A DNA stretch of 64,000 bases from Anisus vortex (GCA_949126835.1 OX421501.1:1985554-2049553), one strand, 5' to 3'; shown: positions 38,417 through 49,275, counted from the first letter of the stretch. Notes: generated from the sequence alone by a model not told the origin. Made by a program: numbers and translations.

Positions 38417-38612
38417 CGTGGTTGGCAAACTTTTGATAATATTTTGCGTCAAAGAAGAATTTCTAATTCATTCAGCGCGTGAGCAGCCTAAAAGTCATTC
38501 TGCTTTAGCACTCAATATCTTATTGAATGTTCTTGAATAGCCTTTTTGGGAGTCTTCCGCGTGGCATTTAAAACAAACTGCTCTGCGTAAAAAGTGTGGC
38601 TAACGTTTAAAG
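38417..38612 (-). mobile_element. hAT-derived MITE, diverged
   Basis: One end (GTTGGCAAACTTTTGATA, then GAATTTCTAATTCATTC) matches the reverse complement of the hAT end at 43570-43639. The other (CCGCGTGGCATTT, CTCTGCGTAAAAAGTGTGGC) matches the opposite end of the MITE at 63492. About 196 bp, so a whole but old copy. Confidence 0.7.
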
Positions 38613-39117
38613 ATATTCACATAATTATATTACAAAACTAAATACATTTATAAACATACACGCAAACTTTTTTTCCACACAAGTTCACAACAAACATTTA
38701 AAAATTATATTCACAATCAAAAATTCAATTTGAAAATATTTTTAGCGTTCAAAACTGTTGACTTGGTGTAATGGGCTCGAAGACTGGCGCCCAGGAGCAG
38801 GTTTGGCCAAATGAAAGTAACAACAGTAAATGTAAAATATATTACAAACAAAATAAGTCAAAAATACTTAATAGCCTACACACTTTTAAACGCACAGTCA
38901 AGAGCTTACAGACTAACGTACCCACATGAAACAATCATATTACACACTTGTTTTTAAAAGGATTACAGCAGCGAAAACTACACGCCTACATTCGCAAGCT
39001 GCTACACAGTAACACACATTCAAACACACAATTCAAAATATAAAACATCACAGAAAACAAACAACCTGCAGTCCTACAATTTCAGGCTAGACAAATGCAC
39101 ATGTTCATTTCTAATAC
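38613..39117. other. AT-rich 3' flank of gene B
   Basis: Low-complexity, A-rich on the plus strand. No further gene B exon and no clear AATAAA on the minus strand just after the stop were found. Confidence 0.5.
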
Positions 39118-39323
39118 TTATATTATAGACATTCTAACAATGAGGAAGATAATACTATAATATGTGCGATCTATTGAATACAATCTCTCCGCAGCACTTG
39201 TAGATCTTAGAACGCTTATAAAATCTCTTTGAAGACATTGGCCGTTATAATCACATTCTCCTTGAGAACATTTGGATGGGCAGCGTTCTTTACAAGATAA
39301 TCCATAATGTGGAGGGGAACATT
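39118..39323 (-). CDS. Gene B exon 9: Cys-rich EGF-like end of the protein
   Basis: The acceptor ctccag precedes 39323, entered in phase 1. It reads ECSPPHYGLSCKERC, then SKCSQGECDYNGQC, the style of Cys-rich segments that follow galactose-binding domains in molluscan multi-EGF proteins. After GQCLQ the frame runs on through a hydrophobic, cysteine-free tail (IIFLIV) to TAA at 39118-39120. No good donor (only weak GTTCTA or GTGCTG) lies after the last Cys, so I take it as the terminal exon. The EGF module appears cut short compared with relatives, so the true 3' end could differ. Confidence 0.62.
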
Positions 39324-39425
39324 CTGGAGAGATAACAATAACATTATTAATAACTATTATTTCAGATGGTGATTGTTAAAATATGTAAACAATGAAAGAA
39401 ATACTAATTGATGCAAACGATTTTA

Positions 39426-39755
39426 TGATATACCTACAAATATTTATACTTCAGAAACAATGAAAGATATACTAAATGATTCAAACGTATACCTAAAAAT
39501 ATATCTATTTCAGAAAACAATGAAAGAAATACTAAATGATACCAACGTATACCTCCAAATATATATATTTAAAAAAACAATGAAAAAAATACGAAATGAT
39601 ACAAAACGTATACCTCAAAATATCTCTATTTCAAAAAACAATGAAAAAAATACGAAATGATACAAAACGTATACCTCCAAATATCTGTATTTCGAAAAAC
39701 AATGAAAGAAATAATAAATGATACAAACGTATACCTCCAAGTATCTCTATTTCAC
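39426..39755. repeat. 60-bp repeat containing an exon end and splice donor
   Basis: Units start at about 39426, 39487, 39547, 39608, 39669 and 39729, the last being the real exon 8 junction. On the minus strand each carries GAAATAnAGATATTTGGAG followed by GTATACG, i.e. the end of exon 8 plus its donor. The rest of the unit is AAACAATGAAAGAAATA-type intron DNA. Confidence 0.9.
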
Positions 39756-39935
39756 AGATATCTACACTTCCATAATATACTTCTATTTGTATGGTATTGA
39801 CATTGACCTCAAACACCTCAAAATACATATTTAAGGTTGAGTATCTGTTTCCCATAAAAAGCACAATACTGCTTCTATTGTTAGTCGATGATTTCAAAAA
39901 CACTTCAATGGCAGACTCATCTTTATGTTGGATAT
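39735..39935 (-). CDS. Gene B exon 8: second half of galactose-binding-like domain 2
   Basis: 201 nt, acceptor tttacag before 39935 and donor gtatac after 39735, phase 1 in and out. It reads DIQHKDESAIEVFLKSS, NRYSTLNMYFEVFEV, and ends VDICEIEILG. The closing C-E-I-E-I-x-G strand is the hallmark of the last beta-strand of F5/8C/fucolectin-like domains. The donor is the first of six tandem copies. The next copy, 60 nt downstream, is in frame without a stop and would add 20 residues ending again in EIQIFG. Confidence 0.8.
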
Positions 39936-40130
39936 CTGTAAAATTATTGGAATCGCTACTTATTGCAAAAGAAATACAATGTACGAGTCACTGTAAAATT
40001 TTAAAACTTAAAGTATATTAGGCCTATAGATGTGGTTTTAATAATAACATATAACTATGACATTTATTTAATTGCTCTTATAGAAAGAATATAGCTTTAT
40101 ATAAAATGCTATTAAAATTATAAAAAAAAT

Positions 40131-40401
40131 ATACCAAGATAGACCCCTTGCTCTAGTTTAAGCTTATATGTTCTTTTTTTTTTTACCGAGCGCAACCAAT
40201 AAGGCTGTCTTGAATGACTTCTACGCTCCTAAAATTGGATTAAGGATTTCCGATGTATATAAATTTCGATTTTAATATTAATTTTCCATTGAGAAAATCA
40301 TAGCGAATTACTAAACTAGAGGTCTCGAGGAGTTTAAAGTATTTCAAGTTATCAAATAGCAAAAATATCAAAGCAAGCCTTCTATCTTATTATAGTCTTT
40401 G
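40131..40401. mobile_element. MITE with long terminal inverted repeats (copy 2)
   Basis: Same family as 43640-43941: shared GCAACCAATAAGGCTGTCTT, ATTGAGAAAATCA and ends in TTATAGTCT. The terminal repeats are more diverged here (AAGATAGACCCCTTGCT against TTGCTTGCCTTCTATCTT-type). Lies in gene B intron 7. Confidence 0.75.
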
Positions 40402-40506
40402 TAAATGTATCGTCTTGATAACCTTTACAAAGTAATACATTTTTGGCCTTTCATGTTTATGCAACATTTACAATTTTAATCAGTGTAAAGTTACAAAAAA
40501 TTTTAC

Positions 40507-40695
40507 CAGGAAATAGGAATACATTTGATATTGAAACAACATTTTCAAAAGAAAAACGTATAACAGGATTCAGCGTTGTGTTGATACAATTCTGGCCGCT
40601 AACAAATCCGTCTGTAAGTGGTGTAATCATTTCTTTCAGAGCTGGGTTTTCTTTGACTTCTGGCGACATGGCAAACTCAATGGCCAAGTTACGAT
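40507..40695 (-). CDS. Gene B exon 7: first half of galactose-binding-like domain 2
   Basis: Acceptor tttttctag before 40695, phase 1. It reads DRNLAIEFAMSPEVKENPA, then LTDGFVSGQNC and NPVIRFSFENVVSISNVFLFP. The N-L-A start, the L-T-D-G..C segment and the V-x-x-V-x-L-F strand are those of F5/8C-like domains. I chose the donor gtaaaa after 40507 (189 nt, phase 1). gtaact 12 nt further (201 nt) is also in phase and would lengthen the exon by four residues. Confidence 0.76.
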
Positions 40696-40860
40696 CTAGA
40701 AAAAAAAGATTATCAATAAAGATCATGCAAGAGGCTATAAGACATACCGTATCAGCACTAGTTTAGTATCTTTTTTAAATGTCACAAATGATAAATATTT
40801 TGAATGTCCATTTTATATTTTATTTCTTAAAACTAACACGTAAATGAATTTTAATATTAC

Positions 40861-41385
40861 GGGGCATGGTGTCAAAGTGGCGGCACGTTCACCTGGTGTT
40901 TCGAAGGGTCTGGGTTCGAAATTAGGTAAAGGTTAGGATTTGTCGTCCTGGACTGCAAGATGTCCGTGAGTCTACACAGCTCTGTTGGATACCTGACATT
41001 AGTTCAGGAAGTTTAAAGGCATTTTGCCAATGTTTTTTTTTCTTTTTGTTGTAAATAGGGCAGTAGTAAAAAGGAAAAGTTCTTAAGATGGGCGTGTTCC
41101 TTCTTGTTATATTAACCAGTCTTCAGATTACATTTTTTGTTGCAGTCAATTCCAGACAAACTGTATAGTGTGTTGGTATTGGTAGGTTGAGAACAGAGTA
41201 TGGTAATGAATGAGGTTGGTTATCTTGGAGCATTTTTGTAGGAAGCGGTCTACCGATTTATCTATGTGGGAAAAAGTAAAAGAGACCGGGCATTGTGCTG
41301 GCCACAGAAACCTCTAGTATGCCTTGTCCTCAGAAAATGGTGAACGCTATGCTACTTCATCGGCCCTATGATAAATTTAGTTTGA
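40861..41385 (+). repeat. tRNA-derived SINE, split by later sequence
   Basis: 40861-40990 holds a tRNA-like head with an A-box-like TGGTGTCAAAGTGG (40868) and a B-box-like GGTTCGAAATT (40913), then the body (GATGTCCGTGAGTCTACAC, CCTGACATTAGTTC). The tail (GGGCATTGTGCTGGCCACAG ... CCCTATGATAA) resumes at 41314-41385 after about 270 bp of unrelated DNA. The only copy here with most of the tRNA head. The promoter boxes differ from consensus, so it is an old copy. Confidence 0.78.
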
Positions 41386-41430
41386 CGGTTACTTCACTTA
41401 TTTTCTAATGAAAAAGGTTTAAATCCTCAC

Positions 41431-41622
41431 CTCCACTAACAGACATTGAGCATAAAGAACCGGTTCCTGACCAAGATATGGCCAACTCATTCAGTCGAAC
41501 CCTCATCATGAGATCGATCTGAAATACATGGCTCTTTATCTCCTTAGTTCGGATTTGGTCCTCCGTAAATGTTTTCTTAGAACCAGCATATGTTGTAACC
41601 ACATTAAAATTACTTATATCAA
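41431..41622 (-). CDS. Gene B exon 6: second half of galactose-binding-like domain 1
   Basis: 192 nt, acceptor attcacag before 41622 and donor gtgagg after 41431, phase 1 at both ends. It reads VDISNFNVVTTYAGSKKTF, VFQIDLMMRVRLNEL, and ends GSLCSMSVSG. The final L-C-x-M-x-V-x-G corresponds to the C-E-I-E-I-x-G strand of exon 8, so the two exons are the same domain half. The 2.4-kb intron before it holds a hAT fossil and a MITE. Confidence 0.78.
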
Positions 41623-41829
41623 CTGTGAATAGAAAAAACTAAGTTGATTAATAATAAGTTTTTATAGTGCCAGACTTAAGTTATTGAAGAGGATTATTTT
41701 TAAAACAACACATTTTTATATTCTTGTAAGCAAACTTATGGCTTTTTTTCTGGGATAGGGGATTAGGAAACTCAGTTTGGGACATTCTAACAAGGTTGCT
41801 ATACTTGTTTAGAGATTAGATACACGGTT

Positions 41830-43639
41830 TTATAGTGCCAGACTTATCACGCGGAGTCCTTTTCATTTTTCTAGAGGAGGACCCCGCGAAAAAAATGTGT
41901 TTTTTTTAATGGCTTTTGCGTGCCGTGTCCTTTTTTTTTTATTAGCTCTCGCTGATCTTTTTCAAATAAATCATTATGTCCTTTGCCTGTTCGAAAGCGT
42001 TCAGTTTCAGCGGATAAAAACTAGTCTTTGCGTCTCCCTTGCTTAGGCCTACATCAAAGAATGCTACACCAAAAGAATGTGCCGACTATTCTACATTGTT
42101 ATTTTTGTTTGTATTATATCGCAAGCCAAAAAATATCGAATACAAGTGGTTAGTATCTGAAAACCTATAACTGAATTGATTTTCGCGATTCCAATAAAAT
42201 GTTATTATAAAGTATGTCCTTCAATTTAACGTAAAAAAATAGTGTGCCACCGAAATAATAAAAAATAAACAACAACCTTGATCGATTTCAGATTTCCGAT
42301 TTGATATTTAAAATGTATCTTAACAAGAGGATATCCCCCAAATTAATATCATTTCATTATATCTGTCGGCCTATATAGAAAACGTTTACACTTATTCGCA
42401 ATGTTTTATTATTATTATATTATTGTATATATCAAGGTACACGTGTAAGTGCCCATAAAATGTCCGAAAATGACAAAAACGCTGCTGCGATGTTTGGCAA
42501 GCAGAAAAGATTTGTTAAATTTCTGGTAAACCATATTGGAAGGCTGCTGTTAAGCTTCCATAGCATTATACACCATGAAAGTTTGTGTATGCATCTATTT
42601 ATTGGACTTGCGCTCCGTAATGGAAACTTGTTAAAATAGTCAACTTTAAAGTTTCCCACTTCGTTGATTTACCGGCAATTCAAATCATTACTACAAGAAA
42701 TTAAAAGTGAATATGGAGATCTGCTGTTGCATAGCTGGTTTCCCTGGCTTAGTCAAGGTCAAGTGTTCAATAGATTTGTTTCGTGTCTGGAAGCAGTATA
42801 CGATGTTTCTTGATGAAACAATGTTTTTCAGAATTGATTGATGAAGAATGCCTGATGAAACTGATGTTTTTGACAGACTCATTCACTCATTTTGACTCAT
42901 TTAAATGTTGAACTCGTGTTTACAAGAACAGGATCAAATAATTCTTGAACTCATTTAGATCCATATACATTACACATAGATGAGCTTAAGAAGTACATTG
43001 AAGCACTAAAAGCGGAGTTTTCTGGTTGAAGTCTATTTTGAAATGCAGCAAATTGAATTTAAAACATCCCGATTTATGGACATAAAAATTTGCCGAATTG
43101 CGACCAAAGCTGGAAGGAAGCTGCTTAGAAAGGTCGTCAGCTAGATCTATACTTAAACCGTTCATTTGTTTGAAAAACGTTGCATTTGTTTTACTTTCAT
43201 CTATCGGCTCAACTTACACTTGTTAACAGATTTTCTCATAAAAGATTTTCTCATACAATAAAACAAGGCTCACATTAATTGATACAGACAAATTGCATTC
43301 AAATGTTTTTTATCTTCTTTTTATCTTCTTTAAATAAGCACACACAATAATTGGAGATCAAATTGATTTGTTTTAAGTTTTTGAAAAAACAACAACAGCT
43401 TAAGCGTATATACGAGCATTATATTACGTAATTGTTGTTATTATCGCAATATGTTACTAATCTGTGTTGACTTTTGTACGATTTGTTAGTAAAGCGCCTT
43501 TTTTATCATGATACATACATTTAATAATTTTTGTTAAAAATAATAAGTATAACAGAGTTTGACTTTTTGGCTGTTGGCACGCCGAGTGAGTTAGAAATTC
43601 TATTTTGGCACGCCGCTATCAAAAGGTTGCCGACCCCTG
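41830..43639 (+). mobile_element. Decayed hAT element in gene B intron 5
   Basis: The right end GGTTGCCGACCCCTG at 43625-43639 is a hAT terminal repeat. The left end near 41830 (GTGCCAGACTTATCACGC) matches the MITE ends. Inside, 42480-43140 carries transposase remnants in shifting frames: SIIHHESLC, then FKSLLQEIKSEYGDLLLHSWFPWLSQGQV and LEAVYDV, the pattern H-x-E-S-L-C ... W-L-S-x-G-x-V of GTF2IRD2/ZBED-type hAT transposases. Many stops; dead. Its ends match the short MITEs in this window, so it is likely a relative of their mobiliser. Confidence 0.75.
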
Positions 43640-43941
43640 CCATAGACTATAATAAGATGGACCGCTTGCTGTATTTTTAAAACTTATATTATGTACTTTT
43701 TTCGTCCGTGTGCAACCAATAAGGCTGTCTTAAATTACTTCTTCGCACCTCCTTGTTTCTTAAATTTTTCCGCTGTATCGAACTTTCGATTTAATTTTAA
43801 TTTTTTATTGAGAAAATCAAAGCGATTCAATAAACGGAAGTGCAAAGTATTATACGAATCGGGAGTTTCGAAAAGCAGTCTTCGAGTCATCATATAGCAG
43901 AAATACCAAAACAAGCGATCCATGTATATTATAGTCTATGG
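43640..43941. mobile_element. 302-bp MITE with about 29-bp terminal inverted repeats
   Basis: Begins CCATAGACTATAATAAGATG and ends TATTATAGTCTATGG. The ends form an inverted repeat continuing to GGACCGCTTG / CAAGCGATCC. It abuts the hAT right end directly. There is no coding capacity. A second copy is at 40131-40401. Confidence 0.8.
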
Positions 43942-43997
43942 TAAGTACAAAGAAATTAACAAACAAACAAACGTGAAATCCTAAGTGTAATATGTAC

Positions 43998-44147
43998 CTC
44001 CATCTTTGAAAGTTAGGACGACGAATGAAAACATGATACTTTTCTTCCATTCAGCAATGGCACGATAATTATGTTTAGATAGACAGGTGTCTAGGTTATT
44101 GTCATTCAAAGATGCATCGCTCATTTTGGCCATGAGACTTAGATCTT
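43998..44147 (-). CDS. Gene B exon 5: first half of galactose-binding-like domain 1
   Basis: 150 nt, acceptor ataacag before 44147 and donor gtacat after 43998, phase 1 both ends. It reads KDLSLMAKMSDASLNDNN, then LDTCLSKHN and MFSFVVLTFKDG. D-L-x-L-M-A-x-M and L-D-T-C are typical of the first strands of F5/8C-like domains in molluscan multi-EGF proteins. Same length and phase as gene A exon 3. Confidence 0.78.
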
Positions 44148-44847
44148 CTGTTATCAGAAACAAATTTATAGAACACATTCATTTTCTCAAGTTCAAAGTT
44201 AGATGGCAAACATTTAATTTTTACTGTCTGTGTGTTTAAATTAAGAATAATAGTGTTAATATAATAGTATTTCTTTTAAAATTTATTTTTATATCATTTC
44301 TGAAATGCAATAAAATTATCTTAGTTTCTAGTATCAATTTTATAGAAATTCTTCTTCTTAGTTCTCAAAAGTTATGATTTGGAGGATTCAGACAACAAGT
44401 CAGATAGTTGTAATGAACTTCGCCGTGGCTGTCAGCTGCTCTAGTCCACCACACAGTTTGTCATTGAAGGTAGCTTCCTAGGGCCAAATGGCTGGCCAGG
44501 TAGATTGGTACATGGGGGGGGGGGGGGGGGGCAGGTCTGAAGTTCCGCATTTTCGGGAGCTGTTCCGCAGGGGCACTTTTCAATTGCTCCAATTTGAAGT
44601 TTGCGGAACATGTGTCACTTCAGCCAGTTATGACTTTCCTTAGTCTGAAGACGTTGTGTTAATACAATAATAGTGTGGCCTTTCTAAGTTCCATTAGCAT
44701 CAAGAATTAAACATCCGTAGTGAAGTTAGTAGTACTAATAATACCTATTAAATATTGTAAATGTCTATAATTATTGTAAAAGCATTAATGATTAACTGTA
44801 ACATTCTTGTGTAAATCAGACGCCTACAATGATCATTAAATGCTTAC
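44148..44847. other. Gene B intron 4 with poly(G) run
   Basis: AT-rich, then a moderate-GC stretch at 44400-44640 around an 18-base G run (about 44515-44532). No family recognised. Confidence 0.5.
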
Positions 44848-44985
44848 TATAAGCACAGTCATATCCAAACCATCCAGTGATGCAATTCTCAAAGTCATTA
44901 CATTGGTCCGATGGATTTTTACATTTGTCTCCAGAACAATGACAAGTCATGGTTTCGTGACCGGCCGTTAGACTAGATAGACCAA
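44848..44985 (-). CDS. Gene B exon 4: EGF-like module 3
   Basis: Encodes MTCHCSGDKC, DQCNDFENC and ITGWFGYDC: six cysteines spaced C-x-C-x4-C-x6-C-x5-C-x8-C, close to exon 2. The donor gtaagc follows 44848. Two acceptors are possible. Cutting at ctgctag before 44985 gives 138 nt in phase 1 and a sense reading (GLSSLTAGHET). The nearer atctag before 44972 would put TAA in frame after exon 3. I chose the first for that reason. The exon also contains an in-frame ATG just before the module, so an alternative first exon is conceivable. Confidence 0.7.
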
Positions 44986-45104
44986 CTAGCAGAAGAGATG
45001 TTTATTAAAATTATGTTATTTTGTAAGCATACACAAGTATGTATTTGTGTTCAAAGTTGAATCGCCACATATAAATAGTTTATTAATAGTGTCACACATT
45101 GGAC

Positions 45105-46165
45105 AGACAAACTCTATTGTAGATTTGACAGAGAATCTCTATTGTAGATTTGACAAACTCTATTGTAGATTTGTGGGACAAACTCTATTGATTATTGTAA
45201 CAGTTGCCTGTGGGGTTTACCCCAGAAACAACTGGATAGACTTCAGAAAGTTCAAAATACTGCAGCACGCATTGTGTCACGAGTAAAGAAGCATGACCAT
45301 ATCACTCCAATTCTCAAAGAGCTCCACTGGCTCCCTGTGACGAAGCGCACCGATCATAAGATTATGTCCCTTACCTATGGATGCGTGGAAGGCACAGCAC
45401 CTGCATATCTCAAAGAGCTTATACCGAAGCATGTCCCTTTAAGGATGCTGCGATCTTCAACACAATCTCTCCTGGAAATTCCAGGTTTGGAAGGTCACAG
45501 AAAAAAGACTCTTGGTGTACGCTCGTTTGAATCTGTGGCGCCTACAGTGTGGAATGGCTTACCTGAGACACTGAAAAACTCGTTGTCAAAAAAAGCATTC
45601 AAGAAGAATTTGAAGACTTTTCTTTTCAACTAAGTTGATGAAGTACACATCCATCAGCAAAATACTTGTTTGAAACTATTTTAAAATGTTATTGTCGTTT
45701 CGTGCCTCCATCGGCCGAAACCTTGTTTAAAACTATTTTAGAGTGTTATTGTCGTTTCGTTTTTGTGAGCGCGCTGAGCATGCTAGCATTAGCATGGAGT
45801 GAGGCGCGATATAAATGACCAATTATTATTATTATTATTGTAGATTTGAGAGACAAACTCTAATGTTGATTTGAAAGACAAACTCTATCGTAGAATTGAC
45901 AGACAAACTTTATTGTAGATATGACAGACAAACTCTATTGTAGATTTGACAGACAAACTCTATTGTAGATTTGAGAGACAAACTCTAATGTGGATTTGAA
46001 AGACAAACTCTATCGTAGAATTGACAGACAAACTTTATTGTAGATATGACCGACAAACTCTATTGTAGATATGACAGACAAACTCTATTGTTGATTTGAC
46101 AGACAAACTCTATTGTTGATTTGACAGACAAACTCTATTGTTGATTAGACAGATAAACTCTATTG
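45105..46165. repeat. 24-bp minisatellite split by a retroposon
   Basis: Units of about 23-24 bp, GACAAACTCTATTGTAGATTT, at 45105-45195 and 45838-46165, with the CR1/L2-like insert between the halves. The right half includes a repeated block of several units (AATGT..GATTTGAAAGAC). Confidence 0.9.
45196..45837 (+). pseudogene. CR1/L2-like C-terminal fragment inside a minisatellite
   Basis: Reads KHDHITPILKELHWLPVTKR, GTAPAYLKELIP, SFESVAPTVWNGLPETLKNS and ends KTFLFN with TAA at 45631. This is the canonical C-terminal tail of CR1/L2/jockey-like elements and is nearly intact. A 3' region with a duplicated stretch of about 60 bp (TTGTCGTTTCGT twice) follows, then GCGCGATATAAAT and (ATT)n. 5'-truncated, as expected for target-primed insertion; the target was the 24-bp array. 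Confidence 0.85.
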
Positions 46166-46622
46166 AGGTCTTAACTCATGGTTTTTTTATGTTTCTATCC
46201 TAACTTTGGCTTTCTTGGTTACACAACCTGTTGTCATCTGGCCAATCGCAGGCTGTTATTTTCCTAAGGCTAATTTAATGATCCCAATATAAGATAATCC
46301 ATACCCTCCTTCGTAATGTTTGCTAAAAAAAACTTGAAATTCGAATTCCCCATTAGATAATAGTGAGAAGTACCTTTTTGATTGTCTTGCTTTCAATATC
46401 AATAAAGATGCGCTAATAAAAAACATAATAAGTTACATCAATATTGTAATGGGAGGTGTTGGCGTTTTTATGAGCCATTAAAACTTTATTAAAATATTAA
46501 TAGAATAGTCTCTAAAACCAAGAGGACAGTTTATAAATATAAATACTGAATGACGAAATTGTTAAAAATAGTAACACACAAAAACTACAAAAGTATTGTT
46601 GTAATGGTAATAATTATCTCAC
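46166..46622. other. Gene B intron, AT-rich
   Basis: No repeat family or exon recognised. Confidence 0.5.
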
Positions 46623-46721
46623 GGTGCAGGCATTGTGGACCGAAAAATCCTGTTTGACACCCAAATGTGCAAACGCCATCTATGTTACAGCTTCCATCCT
46701 TCGCACAGTAAGGACTACAGT
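46623..46721 (-). CDS. Gene B exon 3: EGF-like module 2
   Basis: 99 nt, acceptor ccctacag before 46721 and donor gtgaga after 46623, phase 1 at both ends. It reads NCSPYCAKDGSCNIDGVC, then FGCQTGFFGPQC: six cysteines spaced C-x3-C-x5-C-x5-C-x3-C-x8-C, a laminin/MEGF-type EGF module with the G-F-F-G turn. It continues in frame from exon 2. Typical of secreted or receptor multi-EGF proteins. Confidence 0.82.
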
Positions 46722-46916
46722 CTGTAGGGAAAATAAACAGTAATAACTAAAAAAGTATCGGTTTACATATTTCAGTCACCTTGAAATTATTTTTAGAAAA
46801 TATGTTTGTATAGAATCACACAAGTTTTCTTTCCCTCTGACTGGCAAAATGGCATGGAATGGGATGACTGATAAAAAACTTTATATTGTTTAAAACAGCT
46901 ATCTTCTTCTCGTTTA

Positions 46917-47515
46917 TTGTCAAGTGATGGGGTTCAAACAACAAGGCCTATAGCTATGTTCAATGGAGGGGTTCAAACAACAAGGCCTATAGCTATGTTC
47001 AATGGAGGGGTTCAAACAACAAGGCCTATAGCTATGTTCAATGGAGGGGTTCAAACAACAAGGCCTATAGCTATGGTCAACGAAGGGTTCAAACAACAAG
47101 GCCTATAGCTATGTTCAATGGAGGGGTTCAAACAACAAGGCCTATAGCTATGTTCAATGGAGGGGTTCAAACAACAAGGCCTATAGCTATGTTCAATGGA
47201 GGGGTTCAAACAACAAGGCCTATAGCTATGGTCAATGGAGGGGTTCAAACAACAAGGCCTATAGCTATGGTCAATGGAGGGGTTCAAACAACAAGGCCTA
47301 TAGCTATGGTCAATGGAGGGGTTCAAACAACAAGGCCTATAGCTATGGTCAATGGAGGGGTTCAAACAACAAGGCCTATAGCTATGGTCAATGGAGGGGT
47401 TCAAACAACAAGGCCTATAGCTATGGTCAACGAAGGGTTCAAACAACAATGCCTATAGCTATGGTCAATGGAGGGGTTCAAACAACAATGCCTATAGCTA
47501 TTGTGAATCGCACGT
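46917..47515. repeat. 39-bp minisatellite
   Basis: About 15 units of 39 bp around CAAACAACAAGGCCTATAGC. A blockwise change from ATGTTC to ATGGTC occurs twice, each followed by the same shorter CGAAGGGTTC unit (47082 and 47429), so about 350 bp was duplicated as a block. Since 39 is divisible by three, long open frames appear on both strands; they are not genes. Lies in gene B intron 2. Confidence 0.95.
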
Positions 47516-48084
47516 TGGTTTCCAGAGGAAATGATACATTGCATCATCAAACAAATACACAAAAAATGATCAAATAACCAACAAAAACACGCCAAAAACG
47601 CCTTTTTCTTACAAGGTCAAACAATTTTCTTCAAGTTATAGTTCAGAAACAAAACTATAAAAAAATTAGCTTTAGAAGACTATCGATGGAACCAGTGAAG
47701 AGAGAGAGATAGAGAGAAATATTGTTGGTGTAAAAGTTTTAGTGATAGATGAGCCTAAAGTTAGCAAGCAGTTCTTGAGTCCCTACTTCCTAGACTTTTC
47801 ATTTAAATTGATCGCATTTTAAACAGTGCCAGCAAACTATATGGTGTGCTTACTATAATAATAGTTAATTTTGTAAATGAATATGTGTTAGCTCAGAAGA
47901 CTTAAAAAGAAACAACTAGATCTGGGTTATCTACGCTAAGCAGCTCAGCATCTATCAGTGCTTGTGCATAATTCTGTAGATTTAATAACCAGATCAAATT
48001 GTTGAAGTTCCCAGCATCCTAAGCATGAATTCGATCCTGGACGAGAGACACCTCTGATTGTTAGCTCGTATTATAAGGCAGGAA
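47516..48084. other. Gene B intron 2 segment
   Basis: A (GA)n-like patch at 47700; otherwise nothing recognised. Confidence 0.5.
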
Positions 48085-48345
48085 AGATACGTTTTTTGTG
48101 TGTGTATTATATTTGAATAAATGTTGTTAACAGATTAACAGGGTATTATAAAGCTGGGTAGATTTTTTCCCCAAGATAAAACAAAAGTATTGTAAGGATA
48201 AATTCAATACTTTCACCCCCCCCCCCCCCTGGTCAATTCAAACCGATTTCTGTTCATTCTGAATATAAAAGAAAACACAATTACTTTGTATAGTGTTAAT
48301 GTTGTTAACATTTGACCCAAGTTGTCATGTGACATATTTTTCATG
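48085..48345. repeat. Third, partial copy of the intron 1 segment
   Basis: Matches 49505-49790 (gene B intron 1) and 26030-26300 (gene A intron 1): TTGAATAAATGTTGTTAACA, a C-run at about 48217, and TTGTCATGTGACAT in the same order. No exon accompanies it. Confidence 0.82.
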
Positions 48346-48577
48346 GTTTTGTACCTGATCAATAATGTAATAATATTATTATGAGAGTCATACTAACAGC
48401 GGTTTATACTTTGATCCCGAAGCACATGTACGCCTTGATCAGGAGGTTTGTAACGGTCTACTTAAAAAAATAATATTCACTCGTTTAATTATTGCATACA
48501 TTTTACAGTTTTGTAATACTTATAGACAACATGTAGACAACATGTAGACCATATTATATATAAGCTTATATGTAAAG

Positions 48578-48765
48578 TATCCCGTCGGACCGAATCGATT
48601 CATAGGGCTAGTGACGCAGCGTTTACGAGGTTCTGTGGACACGGCATACTAGGGGTTTGTATGGCCAATACAATGCTCAGCCGGCTTAAGTTTACCTCGA
48701 CTAAAGTCAGGCGCCCATTATAACTGGGTAGACTCAGGGACACCCTCCAGACTTGGGAACGAATA
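48578..48765 (-). repeat. SINE body, minus orientation
   Basis: Counterpart of 25200-25386, same truncation, inside gene B intron 2. Confidence 0.8.
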
Positions 48766-48834
48766 CATTAGAAATATATTAAATATCAATGATTTGTTTG
48801 TCATATTTTAAACTTGTGACCAACAAAGATACAC

Positions 48835-49275
48835 GTCTTCAATGCCATCCGCCCTCTACGCAATTGAAACTTGAAGTCAGTGGTAAGCGACCGGAAACTC
48901 AACGCCTTTCACCAAAGATGAATGAGACGCATACTTAAGATCATTTATCGAGACAGGGTTACACATGAAGAAATTTATCGCTTAACGAAAACGCGCCCAC
49001 TAACGACCTCGGTCATCGAGGAATCGCCTCATTTTTGCCGGCCACATAACCCGCCAACCTCGTCATCGGCTACACCTGCACGGCAACCAGATGGCGGCCG
49101 CCCAATGGACGACGCTGACAGAGGCGACGTAAAACAACATGGCGTACAACAGTTCAACGATCAACGATGACCTTTGCTCTTTTGAAACAAACTGGGACGA
49201 CATCAATGACGTTACAGCATCTATGGACAGAGCCCACTGGAGAACTCTCATTGCCCGTTGCGCCGAACGTCTATG
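48835..49275 (+). pseudogene. Non-LTR retrotransposon C-terminal fragment (copy B)
   Basis: Reads DRKLNAFHQ, RRILKIIYRDRVTHEEIYRL, then TNWDDINDV and HWRTLIARCAER. The stretch from LNAFHQR to the GH core, missing at 25440-25770, is kept here. Stops and frameshifts throughout. Confidence 0.78.

Noticed and set aside
39460..39903. Lys/Asn-rich plus-strand frame
   Set aside because: Opposite strand of the 60-bp repeat; the supported coding sequence is minus-strand exon 8.
40868..40925. A tRNA gene
   Set aside because: A- and B-box-like words are present, but the cloverleaf is not intact and the sequence continues into a SINE body shared with other copies.
46917..47458. Long repetitive open frames on both strands at the 39-bp array
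   Set aside because: 39 is divisible by three, so open frames are expected; no start context, splice sites or domain.
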